Notes under the pieces: generated by a model
The model's input: the letters and a program-made list of their open reading frames with translations, nothing else
Database searches by the model: none
Told to the model about the DNA's origin: nothing
In this document: positions 18,523 through 26,205 of the stretch, one piece after another
How the letters are laid out: each line of letters starts with the position of its first letter
Position numbering within the stretch: the stretch's first letter is position 1
Made by a program: the position numbers and the translations under genes
Source of the DNA: Bacillota bacterium
Lineage (GTDB): Bacteria; Bacillota; Clostridia; Lachnospirales; Lachnospiraceae
Length of the DNA stretch: 64,000 bases
Reading direction: 5' to 3'
Assembly (NCBI GenBank): GCA_023423335.1
Contig: JAFAFU010000065.1
Coordinates: forward strand, 101,419-165,418

Positions 18523-18960
18523 TTATTTGCCTACTTCCAGACCCTTCAGCGCCATATTCTTCGTGGCATTGAAAGCGGTAACATTGGCCTCGTAGGATCT
18601 GGTAGCATCGATCAAATCCGTCATTTCCTGGATGATATTGACATTCGGATAAGTAACATACCCCTCTTCGTCAGCATCCGGATGGGTAGGATCATAAACC
18701 TTCCGCATCTTAGCCTCATTATCTTCAGATATCTTGGTAACCTTCACGCCGCTTCCCACGGTTCCTTCCGTCTTCATAAGTACTTCTCCGAAGGGGGTAA
18801 CATCCTTTTCCGCAAATACTACTGTCTTCCTGCGGTAGGGATTCCCATTCTCGTCCCGGGTCGTGTTCACATTGGCGATATTCTGGGAAATGATATCCAT
18901 CCTGAGCCTCTGTGCGGTCATTCCGCTGGCGCTGATATTCATTCCATTCATAGATGACAT
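18523..18960 (-). CDS. flgC: FlgC flagellar rod protein
   Basis: 145 residues with the rod/hook N-terminal motif (SGMTAQRLRMDIISQNIANV) and the C-terminal block EMTDLIDATRSYEANVTAFN. The YPNVNIIQEM segment is typical of FlgC. FlgC is a proximal rod subunit. AGGAGG lies 8 nt before the ATG. Confidence 0.96.
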   Translation of the reverse strand: MSSMNGMNISASGMTAQRLRMDIISQNIANVNTTRDENGNPYRRKTVVFAEKDVTPFGEVLMKTEGTVGSGVKVTKISEDNEAKMRKVYDPTHPDADEEGYVTYPNVNIIQEMTDLIDATRSYEANVTAFNATKNMALKGLEVGK

Positions 18961-19104
18961 GATGAAAGCCTCCTCTCAGACATCTTGCTTAGCCCGCTTC
19001 GGTCTCATAGAAGCCGGCTGCCGTTATTATCCGTAATATCATAAACCTTTCTGAATGTGGTTATATATACTCTCTATGTACGTAATTCTCATGCTTTTAA
19101 TCCG

Positions 19105-19491
19105 TTATTTCTGGAGGACCGCCTTCAGCCGGTTAAATTCCTGAGTCATGGAGTCTAATAAGGCGTAATACCTGATCTGATTCTCTGCCAGATTGGCTGA
19201 TTCCGTATCAATATCCACGTTATTCCCGTCCAGACGATAGCTTAAGTTAGCATAATCCGTATAGATACCGGCTTCCAGGGAATTTAACTTGACTCTCGCA
19301 ACACGCTTGTCGAGGGAATTATCCCCCACCAGTGCCGACATCAGATAGGACTCAAATTGTACATCCTTACGCTTATACCCCGGGGTGTCCACATTCGCAA
19401 TATTGTTATTAATGACCTCATTCCGTTTCCAGCTTGCATCTGCCGCTTTATCCAGTACGTTGATGTAATTAAATGCGTTCGATCCTATCAT
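19105..19491 (-). CDS. flgB: FlgB flagellar rod protein, first gene of the operon
   Basis: 128 residues. The N-terminal motif NNNIANVDTPGYKRKDVQFE and the end IRYYALLDSMTQEFNRLKAV identify FlgB, a proximal rod subunit. It is the promoter-proximal gene of the flagellar operon; codY lies upstream behind a terminator. The 144-nt gap to flgC shows no further gene. Confidence 0.95.
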   Translation of the reverse strand: MIGSNAFNYINVLDKAADASWKRNEVINNNIANVDTPGYKRKDVQFESYLMSALVGDNSLDKRVARVKLNSLEAGIYTDYANLSYRLDGNNVDIDTESANLAENQIRYYALLDSMTQEFNRLKAVLQK

Positions 19492-19517
19492 ATACGCACT
19501 CCTTTCCTTCTATCAAT

Positions 19518-19546
19518 ATTATAATAAATATTTCGGAAAACACAAG
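19518..19546 (-). promoter_or_regulatory. Candidate promoter of the flagellar operon
   Basis: On the minus strand TATAAT (19523-19518) lies about 27 nt before the flgB ATG with CTTGTG 17 nt upstream. The -35 is poor, and the spacer holds TTTTCCGAAATATTT, which loosely resembles a CodY box. An activator or alternative sigma factor may be involved; this is inference. Confidence 0.4.
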
Positions 19547-19672
19547 ATATATTTGAAAAATTAGTAGAATAATACTAAACCTTGTATATCCATGGAATAT
19601 TTTATCTGAACAAAATAAGATATTATGTACGAAAAGAAATCTTTTTGCGACCCCCTTTTCTTTGCCTTCGCG

Positions 19673-19714
19673 TAAAAAAAGGATTCACGGAGGGCTGCTC
19701 CACAAATCCTTTTG
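19673..19714 (-). terminator. Rho-independent terminator after codY
   Basis: Minus-strand stem AAAAGGATT/AATCCTTTT, extended by three G-U pairs and GGAG/CTCC, followed by a run of Ts. It lies 16 nt after the codY stop and separates codY from the flagellar operon. Confidence 0.85.
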
Positions 19715-19729
19715 TTATCCATCAATCCA

Positions 19730-20500
19730 TTAATCATTCATATTCTTTAATTCATCAAATACCACATCATTCAATACCTTGATGTAAGTTCCCTTCATTC
19801 CGGACGAACGGGATTCGATAACCCCGGCGCTTTCAAACTTTCGTAAGGCATTCACGATCACCGATCTGGTAATACCGACGCGGTCGGCAATCTTACTGGC
19901 CACCAGAATTCCTTCATTGCCTTTAAGCTCCTCGAAGATGTGCGTGATCGCTTCCAGCTCCGAGAAAGAAAGGGTGCTGATTGCCGATTTGACAATCTGG
20001 ACTTTCCGGTTCTCTTCCGCATTTTCCTCATTAACCGACCTCATCATCTCCAGGCCGACTACCGTGGTTCCGTACTCACTGAGGATGATATCATCGATAT
20101 TGTAGGGCACTCCGGTCTTATACAGGAACAAGGTACCCAATCTCTCGCCGGCGATATCAATCGGAGTTATGATTGCCTGATAAGTATTCAGATGTTCAAA
20201 TTCGAATCCCAGCGTACCAAGATTTACATTTTCTTTTGTGGATAAAATATTCAGGAGTCTTTCATTCAACAGGCTGTCTATGTGTCTGCCAACCGCATCC
20301 TTGATCAGTTCTTTTATTTCAATGATATCGGGGCGGTTCTTGACTCCCAGGACCTTACCCTTGCGGCTGATAACCAATACGTTGGATTCCAGTATCTCAC
20401 TTAAAACAACACAGATGTCATTGAACACTACCTTATGCGAATTGTTATTATGCAATAAGTTATTAATCTTTCTTGTTTTATCCAATAACTGTACACTCAT
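19730..20500 (-). CDS. codY: CodY, GTP- and branched-chain amino acid-sensing repressor
   Basis: 256 residues. The N-terminal GAF-like ligand domain (MSVQLLDKTRKINNLLHNNN ... VVLSEILESNVLVISRKGKV) and the C-terminal winged helix (ASKIADRVGITRSVIVNALR, then KFESAGVIESRSSGMKGTYI) are the CodY layout. CodY represses starvation, motility and other genes in nutrient-rich cells. It is placed between topA and flgB, a common arrangement in Firmicutes. GGAGGAG precedes the ATG. Confidence 0.97.
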   Translation of the reverse strand: MSVQLLDKTRKINNLLHNNNSHKVVFNDICVVLSEILESNVLVISRKGKVLGVKNRPDIIEIKELIKDAVGRHIDSLLNERLLNILSTKENVNLGTLGFEFEHLNTYQAIITPIDIAGERLGTLFLYKTGVPYNIDDIILSEYGTTVVGLEMMRSVNEENAEENRKVQIVKSAISTLSFSELEAITHIFEELKGNEGILVASKIADRVGITRSVIVNALRKFESAGVIESRSSGMKGTYIKVLNDVVFDELKNMND

Positions 20501-20564
20501 GAAATGGCTCCTCCAAAATTATACTTCTCCACCCAATCCCTTATAATGTGAGTTATGACGGAAT

Positions 20565-20605
20565 AAGGTAATACAATTAGAAGAATTTTCTAATTGTATT
20601 ACCTT
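20565..20605 (-). promoter_or_regulatory. Perfect 18-bp inverted repeat at the predicted 5' end of codY mRNA
   Basis: Arms AAGGTAATACAATTAGAA (20565-20582) and its exact complement (20588-20605) flank a 5-nt loop GAATT. The repeat begins about 5-7 nt downstream of the codY -10 box, so the transcript would start with this stem-loop. It is not followed by a U-tract on the minus strand. It may be an operator or an mRNA 5' stabiliser. Confidence 0.85.
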
Positions 20606-20609
20606 TTCA

Positions 20610-20638
20610 ATTTTATCATATATTATTTCGAAAAACAA
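20610..20638 (-). promoter_or_regulatory. Candidate codY promoter
   Basis: TTGTTT (20638-20633), a 17-nt spacer, then TAAAAT (20615-20610) on the minus strand. Leader length to the codY start is about 100 nt. No gene was seen elsewhere in the 289-nt topA-codY gap. Confidence 0.65.
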
Positions 20639-20789
20639 TACTTATTTCTTGTTTTTGACACACTTTTTCAGGGTTTTTATTATTTTATCACTAATTTTTG
20701 TATTTTTCATGGCAATATAGCATATTTCATCGTGAACGATCCGTAATTATATTTCATTGTTTCGCCGGTTCCACATCGGTTTTTCTCTG

Positions 20790-22856
20790 TTATTTCTCTG
20801 CCGTGGTTACATATCCGCATTTTTCATCACTGCAGACCAGTTTATTCCCCTTCTCCAGCAATACGCCTCCGCATTTCCTGCATTTTATCCCGGAAGGCTT
20901 CTGCCAGGACATGAAGGTGCAGTCCGGGTTATTGCTGCAACCATAATATTTACGGCCTTTCTTCGTCTTGCGGACTACGATGTCACCATCGCAGACCGGA
21001 CATGGCACCCCGATTTTCTCCAGGTAAGGCTTTGTGTTCTTACAGTCGGGGAAGCCCGGGCAGGCCAAAAATTTGCCGTGAGGCCCGTATTTGATCACCA
21101 TATTCCTTCCGCATAATTCACAAAGCTCTTCGGTAACTTCATCCTCAATCTGTATTTTATCCAGCTCCACATGGGCATTGGTGACCGCTTCCTCCAGATC
21201 AGGATAAAAATTCTTCACGACTGTCTTCCATAATACAGTCCCATCCTCCACACAATCCAGTAAGGATTCCAAATTTGCCGTAAAATTCACGTCAATGATC
21301 GTGGGAAAGGCAGCCTTCATAATGTTGTTGACCGCTTCTCCCAGTTCCGTCACATAGAGATTTTTATTTTCCTTCGCCACATATCTTCTGACTATGATGG
21401 TCGTAATCGTCGGCGAATAGGTACTGGGTCTTCCGATACCCAGCTCCTCCAGGGTCTTTACCAGGGAAGCCTCCGTATAATGGGCAGGCGGCTGGGTAAA
21501 ATGCTGGCTCTTGCGAAGTTCGGCCAGCTTCAAGATATCTCCCTCCTGTAAAGCTTCAAAGGCAGCACCGGTTTCCTCATCCTCGTCTTCCGGATTGTAT
21601 ACGCTCATAAAGCCCTCAAAAACCAGTTTTGAGGTGGAGGCGGAGAAACGATGGTCATTTCCTTCTATTTTAATAGAGGTGGTTTCATATTTGGCAGGCT
21701 GCATTCTGCTTGCAACAAATCTCTTCCAGATCAGCTGATACAGCCGGAATTGGTCGCGGCTTAATGATTCCTTCAGCTTCGCCGGCTCAAAGTCAACATA
21801 GGTCGGGCGGATGGCTTCGTGGGCATCCTGGATCTTCTTACCGATCCGGCCCAGATTTTCTTCTACCGCTACAAACACATCCCCATACTGTTCCTTCACA
21901 TACTGCTTTACTAAGGCATCTGCCTCATCGCTGATCCGGATGGAGTCCGTTCTAAGGTAGGTAATCAAACCGACGGTACCATGTCCCTTGATATCAACAC
22001 CTTCATAAAGCTGCTGTGCCAGCTGCATGGTCTTCTGCGTGGAGTAGTTCAATGTCTTGGCCGCTTCCTGCTGCAGGGTGCTGGTCGTAAAGGGTAAAGG
22101 CTGCCTGCGGATTCGTTCACTCTTCTTCACTTCCTTAATAACAAAGACCGCGCCCTTAAGCTCATCCAATATCGCATTCATCTCCGCTTCGGTACGGATA
22201 ACGGCTTTGGAGCCTTTGCAGCCGTTATATTTCGCTATCAGGGGACGTTTCCTGCCGCCCAGGTCGTACTCCGCTTCCAGGTTCCAATATTCCTCCGGTA
22301 CAAAGGAATTGATTTCATCCTCCCGGTCGCAGATGATCCTTAAGGCTACGGATTGCACTCTGCCGGCACTTAAACCCCGCTTCACCTTGCTCCAGAGCAG
22401 CGGGCTGATCATGTAGCCTACCATACGGTCCAGCATTCTTCTGGCCTGCTGCGCATCCACCAGATCCATATCAATCTCCCTGGCTTGTTTTAAGGATGCC
22501 TTTACCGCATTCTTGGTTATCTCGTTGAAGGTAATCCTGCTGGAGTCCTTCTCTTCTAATTTTAAGGTCTGGGATAAATGCCAGGAGATGGCTTCTCCCT
22601 CACGGTCGGGGTCCGTCGCAAGATAAACCCTATCTGCTTTCTTTACCTCTTTGCGAAGCTTCGCAAGGAGATCTCCCTTGCCTCTGATCGTAATATATTT
22701 GGGGTCAAAATCATGATTTATATCAATACCCAGCTGGCTCTTGGGCAGATCCCTGACATGTCCGTTGGAGGCAAGTACTTCGTAATTACTTCCCAGGAAC
22801 TTTTTGATTGTTTTCGCCTTGGCCGGTGATTCTACGATAACAAGATATCGTGGCAT
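20790..22856 (-). CDS. topA: DNA topoisomerase I
   Basis: 688 residues. The TOPRIM domain starts at the N-terminus (YLVIVESPAKAKTIKKFLGS ... YLATDPDREGEAISWHL), the catalytic tyrosine lies in GLITYLRTDSIRIS near residue 300, and the C-terminus carries three zinc ribbons (CELC..., CPVC..., CRKC...). The enzyme relaxes negative supercoils. A GGAGG inside a 46-bp repeat precedes the ATG. Confidence 0.97.
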   Translation of the reverse strand: MPRYLVIVESPAKAKTIKKFLGSNYEVLASNGHVRDLPKSQLGIDINHDFDPKYITIRGKGDLLAKLRKEVKKADRVYLATDPDREGEAISWHLSQTLKLEEKDSSRITFNEITKNAVKASLKQAREIDMDLVDAQQARRMLDRMVGYMISPLLWSKVKRGLSAGRVQSVALRIICDREDEINSFVPEEYWNLEAEYDLGGRKRPLIAKYNGCKGSKAVIRTEAEMNAILDELKGAVFVIKEVKKSERIRRQPLPFTTSTLQQEAAKTLNYSTQKTMQLAQQLYEGVDIKGHGTVGLITYLRTDSIRISDEADALVKQYVKEQYGDVFVAVEENLGRIGKKIQDAHEAIRPTYVDFEPAKLKESLSRDQFRLYQLIWKRFVASRMQPAKYETTSIKIEGNDHRFSASTSKLVFEGFMSVYNPEDEDEETGAAFEALQEGDILKLAELRKSQHFTQPPAHYTEASLVKTLEELGIGRPSTYSPTITTIIVRRYVAKENKNLYVTELGEAVNNIMKAAFPTIIDVNFTANLESLLDCVEDGTVLWKTVVKNFYPDLEEAVTNAHVELDKIQIEDEVTEELCELCGRNMVIKYGPHGKFLACPGFPDCKNTKPYLEKIGVPCPVCDGDIVVRKTKKGRKYYGCSNNPDCTFMSWQKPSGIKCRKCGGVLLEKGNKLVCSDEKCGYVTTAEK

Positions 22857-22862
22857 ATATAT

Positions 22863-22908
22863 CCTCCATACTGCCGATGCCCGCGAATTTGGGCGTCAGC
22901 ACAATATT
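22863..22908 (-). repeat. 46-bp leader repeat, copy 2 (before topA)
   Basis: Second copy of the element at 16483-16528 (40 of 46 identical). It provides the topA ribosome binding site and, on the minus strand, GCTG..GCCC / GGGC..CAG can pair upstream of TATGGAGG. It is in frame with topA but precedes the conserved start MPRYLVIVESPAKA. Confidence 0.85.
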
Positions 22909-22911
22909 TGT

Positions 22912-22956
22912 AAAGTGAATTGTAACAATTCACTTTGTGAAAATTTAAATTTTCAC
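22912..22956. repeat. Two abutting perfect palindromes upstream of topA
   Basis: AAAGTGAATTG/CAATTCACTTT with a 3-nt loop (22912-22936) is followed without gap by the 20-bp palindrome GTGAAAATTTAAATTTTCAC (22937-22956). They lie in the topA leader about 60-100 nt before the start codon and could be operators or RNA hairpins. Confidence 0.8.
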
Positions 22957-23213
22957 ACTATACTTCCCTCTTTCTATGTGCACATTCTGACTTAAAAATT
23001 ATATATTTGCAACAACCATGTAACACATAATAGTTTTAGTAAACCGCTTTGGTTCAAAGTCTAAACTAGCATACACTATTTTTCCAAGTGATTCAAGCAG
23101 TTTATAATTAATTTTCATATCGTTTAAATTTTGTTCATAATTCTGCCCCAGACGGCTGAAAAATATTACAGAGGTCTCTGCCCGGCCTTTTCTACTGACT
23201 AATTTAATTATAT
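22957..23213. other. Gene-free spacer between dprA and topA
   Basis: AT-rich sequence without a credible coding frame. A TATAAT on the minus strand (23003-22998) may be the -10 of topA, but the -35 is weak. A small hairpin (CAGAG/CTCTG) follows the dprA stop without a convincing U-tract. Nothing else was seen. Confidence 0.4.
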
Positions 23214-24326
23214 TTACTGAAGGACATAATAATTCTTCATCGGTTGGCGCACCAGTCCTCTGATTTCGAGAATTAACAGCTGTTCCGTCAGGACCGTTAC
23301 CGGAAGCTTAGTGCCGGAGGAGATCTCCTCCAGATGCTTCGGTTCCCTTCCTATAAAATTATATACGGATTTTATGCCCGGTTCCAACAAAATATGGTCC
23401 CCTCGCCGTTCATCCTCCCGGCGGTGATATTCGGGAAGGAAATCCTCAAGGATATCCTCCGGTGAGGCGACCAGCTTTGCCCCTGACTTAATCAGGTTAT
23501 TGCAGCCTTCACTCAACCGGTCCGTCGCCTTGCCGGGAAGCGCATAGATATCTTTCCCCTGATCCAGTCCCATGTCCACGGTAATCAGGGAGCCGCTCTT
23601 CTCCCTCGCTTCGATCACCAGAATTCCGTCCGAAAGTCCGCTGATGATCCGGTTTCTCATAGGAAAGTTACAAGACAGCGGGGGCATTCCCGGCGCATAT
23701 TCCGAGATAATTCCTCCTTCCTTCTGCATCTCCATATACAGATTAATGTTTTCCTTCGGATAGCAGATATCAATTCCGCAGCCAAGGACTCCGCAGGTCA
23801 CTCCTCCGGAGGATAAGGCCCCTTTATGGGCACAGGTATCAATGCCTCTGGCCAGACCGCTGATAATGATAATTCCCTCCCTCGCCAGAGCTCCTGCCAG
23901 ACAGGCAGCCATTTCCTTACCATAGCCGGTGCATTCCCTTGCTCCGACCACCGCCAGGCACTTATGCCCCTCTCCGGGGAGCTTTCCTTTCACATAGAGT
24001 GCAAAGGGTGCGGCATAAATCCCCTTCAGCCTGTCGGGGTAATCCTCCTCCTCTCTGGTGATGAACCGTATTCCCTTGTCTGTCAGCTTTGCATAAGCCG
24101 CACGGATCTTCTCCGGCTCCTTACTTGCTGCCAGCCTGTCCATATCCGCTTTACAAAAACCTGCGGCTGCCGCGTCACCGCGCTCTGCCAGCACGGACAT
24201 CAGCTCCTGCCCGGAGGCTTTATAGACCTCCTCGGCATTGCCGAAGCTATTGATCAGCAGTTCGATCTTTCTGGCCCCGATCCGGTTAATGTTCGCCAGC
24301 CAATAATTGTATTCTTCCCTGTTCAT
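23214..24326 (-). CDS. dprA: DprA/Smf DNA processing protein
   Basis: 370 residues from MNREEYNYWLANINRIGARK. An N-terminal SAM-like region is followed by the Rossmann fold with family motifs VVGARECTGYGKEMA, ISGLARGIDTCAHKGAL and the block GSLITVDMGLDQGKDIYALP; a winged helix ends the protein. DprA loads RecA on incoming single strands in transformation. The frame extends 27 codons upstream, but GGGAGG lies 9 nt before this ATG. It stands with comM and topA, the usual competence-linked cluster. Confidence 0.95.
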   Translation of the reverse strand: MNREEYNYWLANINRIGARKIELLINSFGNAEEVYKASGQELMSVLAERGDAAAAGFCKADMDRLAASKEPEKIRAAYAKLTDKGIRFITREEEDYPDRLKGIYAAPFALYVKGKLPGEGHKCLAVVGARECTGYGKEMAACLAGALAREGIIIISGLARGIDTCAHKGALSSGGVTCGVLGCGIDICYPKENINLYMEMQKEGGIISEYAPGMPPLSCNFPMRNRIISGLSDGILVIEAREKSGSLITVDMGLDQGKDIYALPGKATDRLSEGCNNLIKSGAKLVASPEDILEDFLPEYHRREDERRGDHILLEPGIKSVYNFIGREPKHLEEISSGTKLPVTVLTEQLLILEIRGLVRQPMKNYYVLQ

Positions 24327-24335
24327 CTGCAATAA

Positions 24336-24357
24336 CCTCCCTTCTGCCTCACGGCAG
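24336..24357 (-). promoter_or_regulatory. Hairpin plus Shine-Dalgarno cassette before dprA
   Basis: Minus strand: CTGCC, GTGA loop, GGCAG, then AAGGGAGG (the dprA ribosome binding site). The wider sequence TTTTTGAGCTGCCGTGAGG is very close to that in front of rpe (TTTTTGAGCAGCCGTGAAG), which shows that these cassettes are related. Confidence 0.65.
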
Positions 24358-24395
24358 CTCAAAAAACATTCTTTACTATGCCTGTCCTTTGAGTT

Positions 24396-24443
24396 AGTTT
24401 GTGCCAAGCATGCTTACACGCTTTGATGATGCAGGCACAAACT
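24396..24443. other. Long inverted repeat between comM and dprA
   Basis: AGTTTGTGCC (24396-24405) and GGCACAAACT (24434-24443) form a perfect 10-bp stem; inside, GCAT/ATGC adds four pairs. It lies between the comM stop and the dprA leader. Function unknown; intercistronic RNA structure is likely. Confidence 0.65.
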
Positions 24444-24448
24444 TTGAA

Positions 24449-24477
24449 GTATGAATTATGTTTTTTATAATTCACAC
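24449..24477 (-). other. Hairpin overlapping the end of comM
   Basis: TGAATTAT/ATAATTCA with a T-rich 7-nt loop, extended by GT/AC, starts at the comM stop codon. There is no U-tract after it on the minus strand, so complete termination is doubtful. Confidence 0.5.
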
Positions 24478-26009
24478 TATTCTCCCCAGTATTTTTGATC
24501 CATGCTCCGGTAGCAGATCGCCTCACTGATATGCCTGGTTCCTATCTGCTCACTCTGATCCAGATCAGCAATTGTCCGGGCAACCTTCAAAATCCGATGA
24601 TATGCCCTGGCAGTCAGGTTCATCCTGGTAAATGCCTGCTCCAGCAAAAGCTGGTCCTTAGGCTCCAGCCTGCAGTATTTCTTAATCGTACGGGGCGTGA
24701 GCTGGGAGTTAAACCAGATATTCTGCCCCTGATACCGTTCCATCTGGATTCTGCGGGCTACGGCAACCCTTGCCCGGATATCCAGGGAGGCCTCCTGCTG
24801 CTCCTGTAACTGCAGCTCCTTATAATTCATCTGGAGGGCCTCGATACAGATATCAAACCGATCCAGAAGCGGCTTTGAAATGCGGCCGAGATAGCGCTTC
24901 ACCAGATTAACGGAACAGCTGCACTTGTTCCTGTCCGGATAATAACCGCAGCTGCAGGGATTCATTGCCGCTACCAGCATAAAACCCGCGGGATATTTGT
25001 ATGCCGCATTCAGCCTTGCAATCGTTACCGATTTTTCCTCCAAGGGCTGGCGCAGTACCTCAATCGTATTCTTCTGGAATTCCGGAAGCTCATCCAGAAA
25101 CAGGACTCCATGATGGGCCAGGCTGATTTCTCCGGGCTTCGGTATAATGCCTCCGCCGATTAAGGCAGTCTGGGTAATGGTATGGTGCGGGGAACGGAAG
25201 GGCCTCCTTAAGATCAGGGCCCTATTGTCCAGCAACCCGGCAATACTGTAGATTTTGGAGATCTCCATGCTTTCCTCAAAGGAAAGTTCGGGCATGATTG
25301 AGGGTATTCTCCTGGCCAGCATCGTCTTACCGGCTCCAGGCGGACCAACCATCAGAATATTGTGCATTCCGGAGACTGCGATCTCAATAGCCCGTTTCGC
25401 TGCCAACTGTCCGGCCACTTCGGAGAAATCAACGGATTCCCCCTCATGAACGCCACAAAAGAGCGCCTCGATGTCAACCTTCTCCGGCCGGACCCCTTCC
25501 TTCCCGTTAATCAGTTCCACCGCTTCCAGTAAGGTGGATACCCCATAAGTGTTGATACCCTCCACTACGGCTCCCTCGCCGGCATTTTCCCTGGGAACGA
25601 CGCACGTCAAGAAGCCCTGCTGCTTCGCAGAGTACACAATCGGCAGGACACCGTTTACTTTATTCAGATTTCCGTTCAGGCTGAGTTCTCCGACAATCAG
25701 AACATTTTTCAGATTCTCCTCCGGGATATAACCGAAGGCAGTAAGAATTGCGATAGCGACCGGCAGATCAAAGGCGGTACCTTCTTTTCGGATATCTGCC
25801 GGAGACAGGTTAACGGTGATACGTTTGGCCGGCAGCATATATCCGGAATTTTTCAGTGCGATCCTGACTCTCTCTCTGGCCTCCTTGACCTCCGAGCCCA
25901 GATACCCTACCATATCGAACAGAGGCAAGCCGTCACTGACATCCGCCTCCACGGAAACAACCATACCGTCAATTCCGCGGACAGCCGCACTATATGCCTT
26001 GCTGAACAT
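24477..26009 (-). CDS. comM: ComM/YifB-family Mg chelatase-like ATPase
   Basis: 510 residues from MFSKAYSAAVRGIDGMVVSV. An N-terminal Lon-protease-like fold is followed by an AAA+ domain with Walker A GPPGAGKTML (about residue 218) and the sensor block RSPHHTITQTALIGGG, then the C-terminal Mg-chelatase-type domain with the Cys cluster NPCSCGYYPDRNKCSC. ComM helicases promote branch migration in transformation. The frame opens 14 codons further upstream, but GGAG lies 7 nt before this ATG. Confidence 0.95.
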   Translation of the reverse strand: MFSKAYSAAVRGIDGMVVSVEADVSDGLPLFDMVGYLGSEVKEARERVRIALKNSGYMLPAKRITVNLSPADIRKEGTAFDLPVAIAILTAFGYIPEENLKNVLIVGELSLNGNLNKVNGVLPIVYSAKQQGFLTCVVPRENAGEGAVVEGINTYGVSTLLEAVELINGKEGVRPEKVDIEALFCGVHEGESVDFSEVAGQLAAKRAIEIAVSGMHNILMVGPPGAGKTMLARRIPSIMPELSFEESMEISKIYSIAGLLDNRALILRRPFRSPHHTITQTALIGGGIIPKPGEISLAHHGVLFLDELPEFQKNTIEVLRQPLEEKSVTIARLNAAYKYPAGFMLVAAMNPCSCGYYPDRNKCSCSVNLVKRYLGRISKPLLDRFDICIEALQMNYKELQLQEQQEASLDIRARVAVARRIQMERYQGQNIWFNSQLTPRTIKKYCRLEPKDQLLLEQAFTRMNLTARAYHRILKVARTIADLDQSEQIGTRHISEAICYRSMDQKYWGE

Positions 26010-26063
26010 ATTGTTCTCCTTCCCTTGTCTCTCCCGCAAGGAAGGAATCATTTGCTTAAAGAT

Positions 26064-26092
26064 AGTATAGCAAAGAGCCTTTATTCTGACAA
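26064..26092 (-). promoter_or_regulatory. comM promoter
   Basis: TTGTCA (26092-26087), 17-nt spacer, TATACT (26069-26064) on the minus strand, about 55 nt before the comM start. Close to a sigma-A consensus. Confidence 0.7.
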
Positions 26093-26130
26093 GAAATATT
26101 TGCCCCCCATCATTGTAACGAATAATCCAT

Positions 26131-26159
26131 TTGACAAAATATATTTATCATATTACTAT
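26131..26159 (+). promoter_or_regulatory. Promoter of the flavodiiron protein gene
   Basis: Consensus -35 TTGACA (26131-26136), 17-nt spacer, TACTAT (26154-26159). It faces away from the comM promoter in the shared 196-nt gap. Confidence 0.7.
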
Positions 26160-26170
26160 AATGATAATAA
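26156..26170 (+). promoter_or_regulatory. PerR/Fur-like operator overlapping the -10
   Basis: CTATAATGATAATAA matches the PerR box TTATAATnATTATAA at 12 of 14 defined positions and covers the -10 of the flavodiiron gene. PerR is known to repress flavodiiron genes in Clostridium acetobutylicum; peroxide control here is inferred. Confidence 0.55.
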
Positions 26171-26205
26171 TTACTAATTTCAAATCATAAGGAGGAATAT
26201 CGCAT

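Noticed and set aside
19518..19560. CodY box in front of the flagellar operon
   Set aside because: About five mismatches to the consensus; kept only as a remark in the promoter entry.
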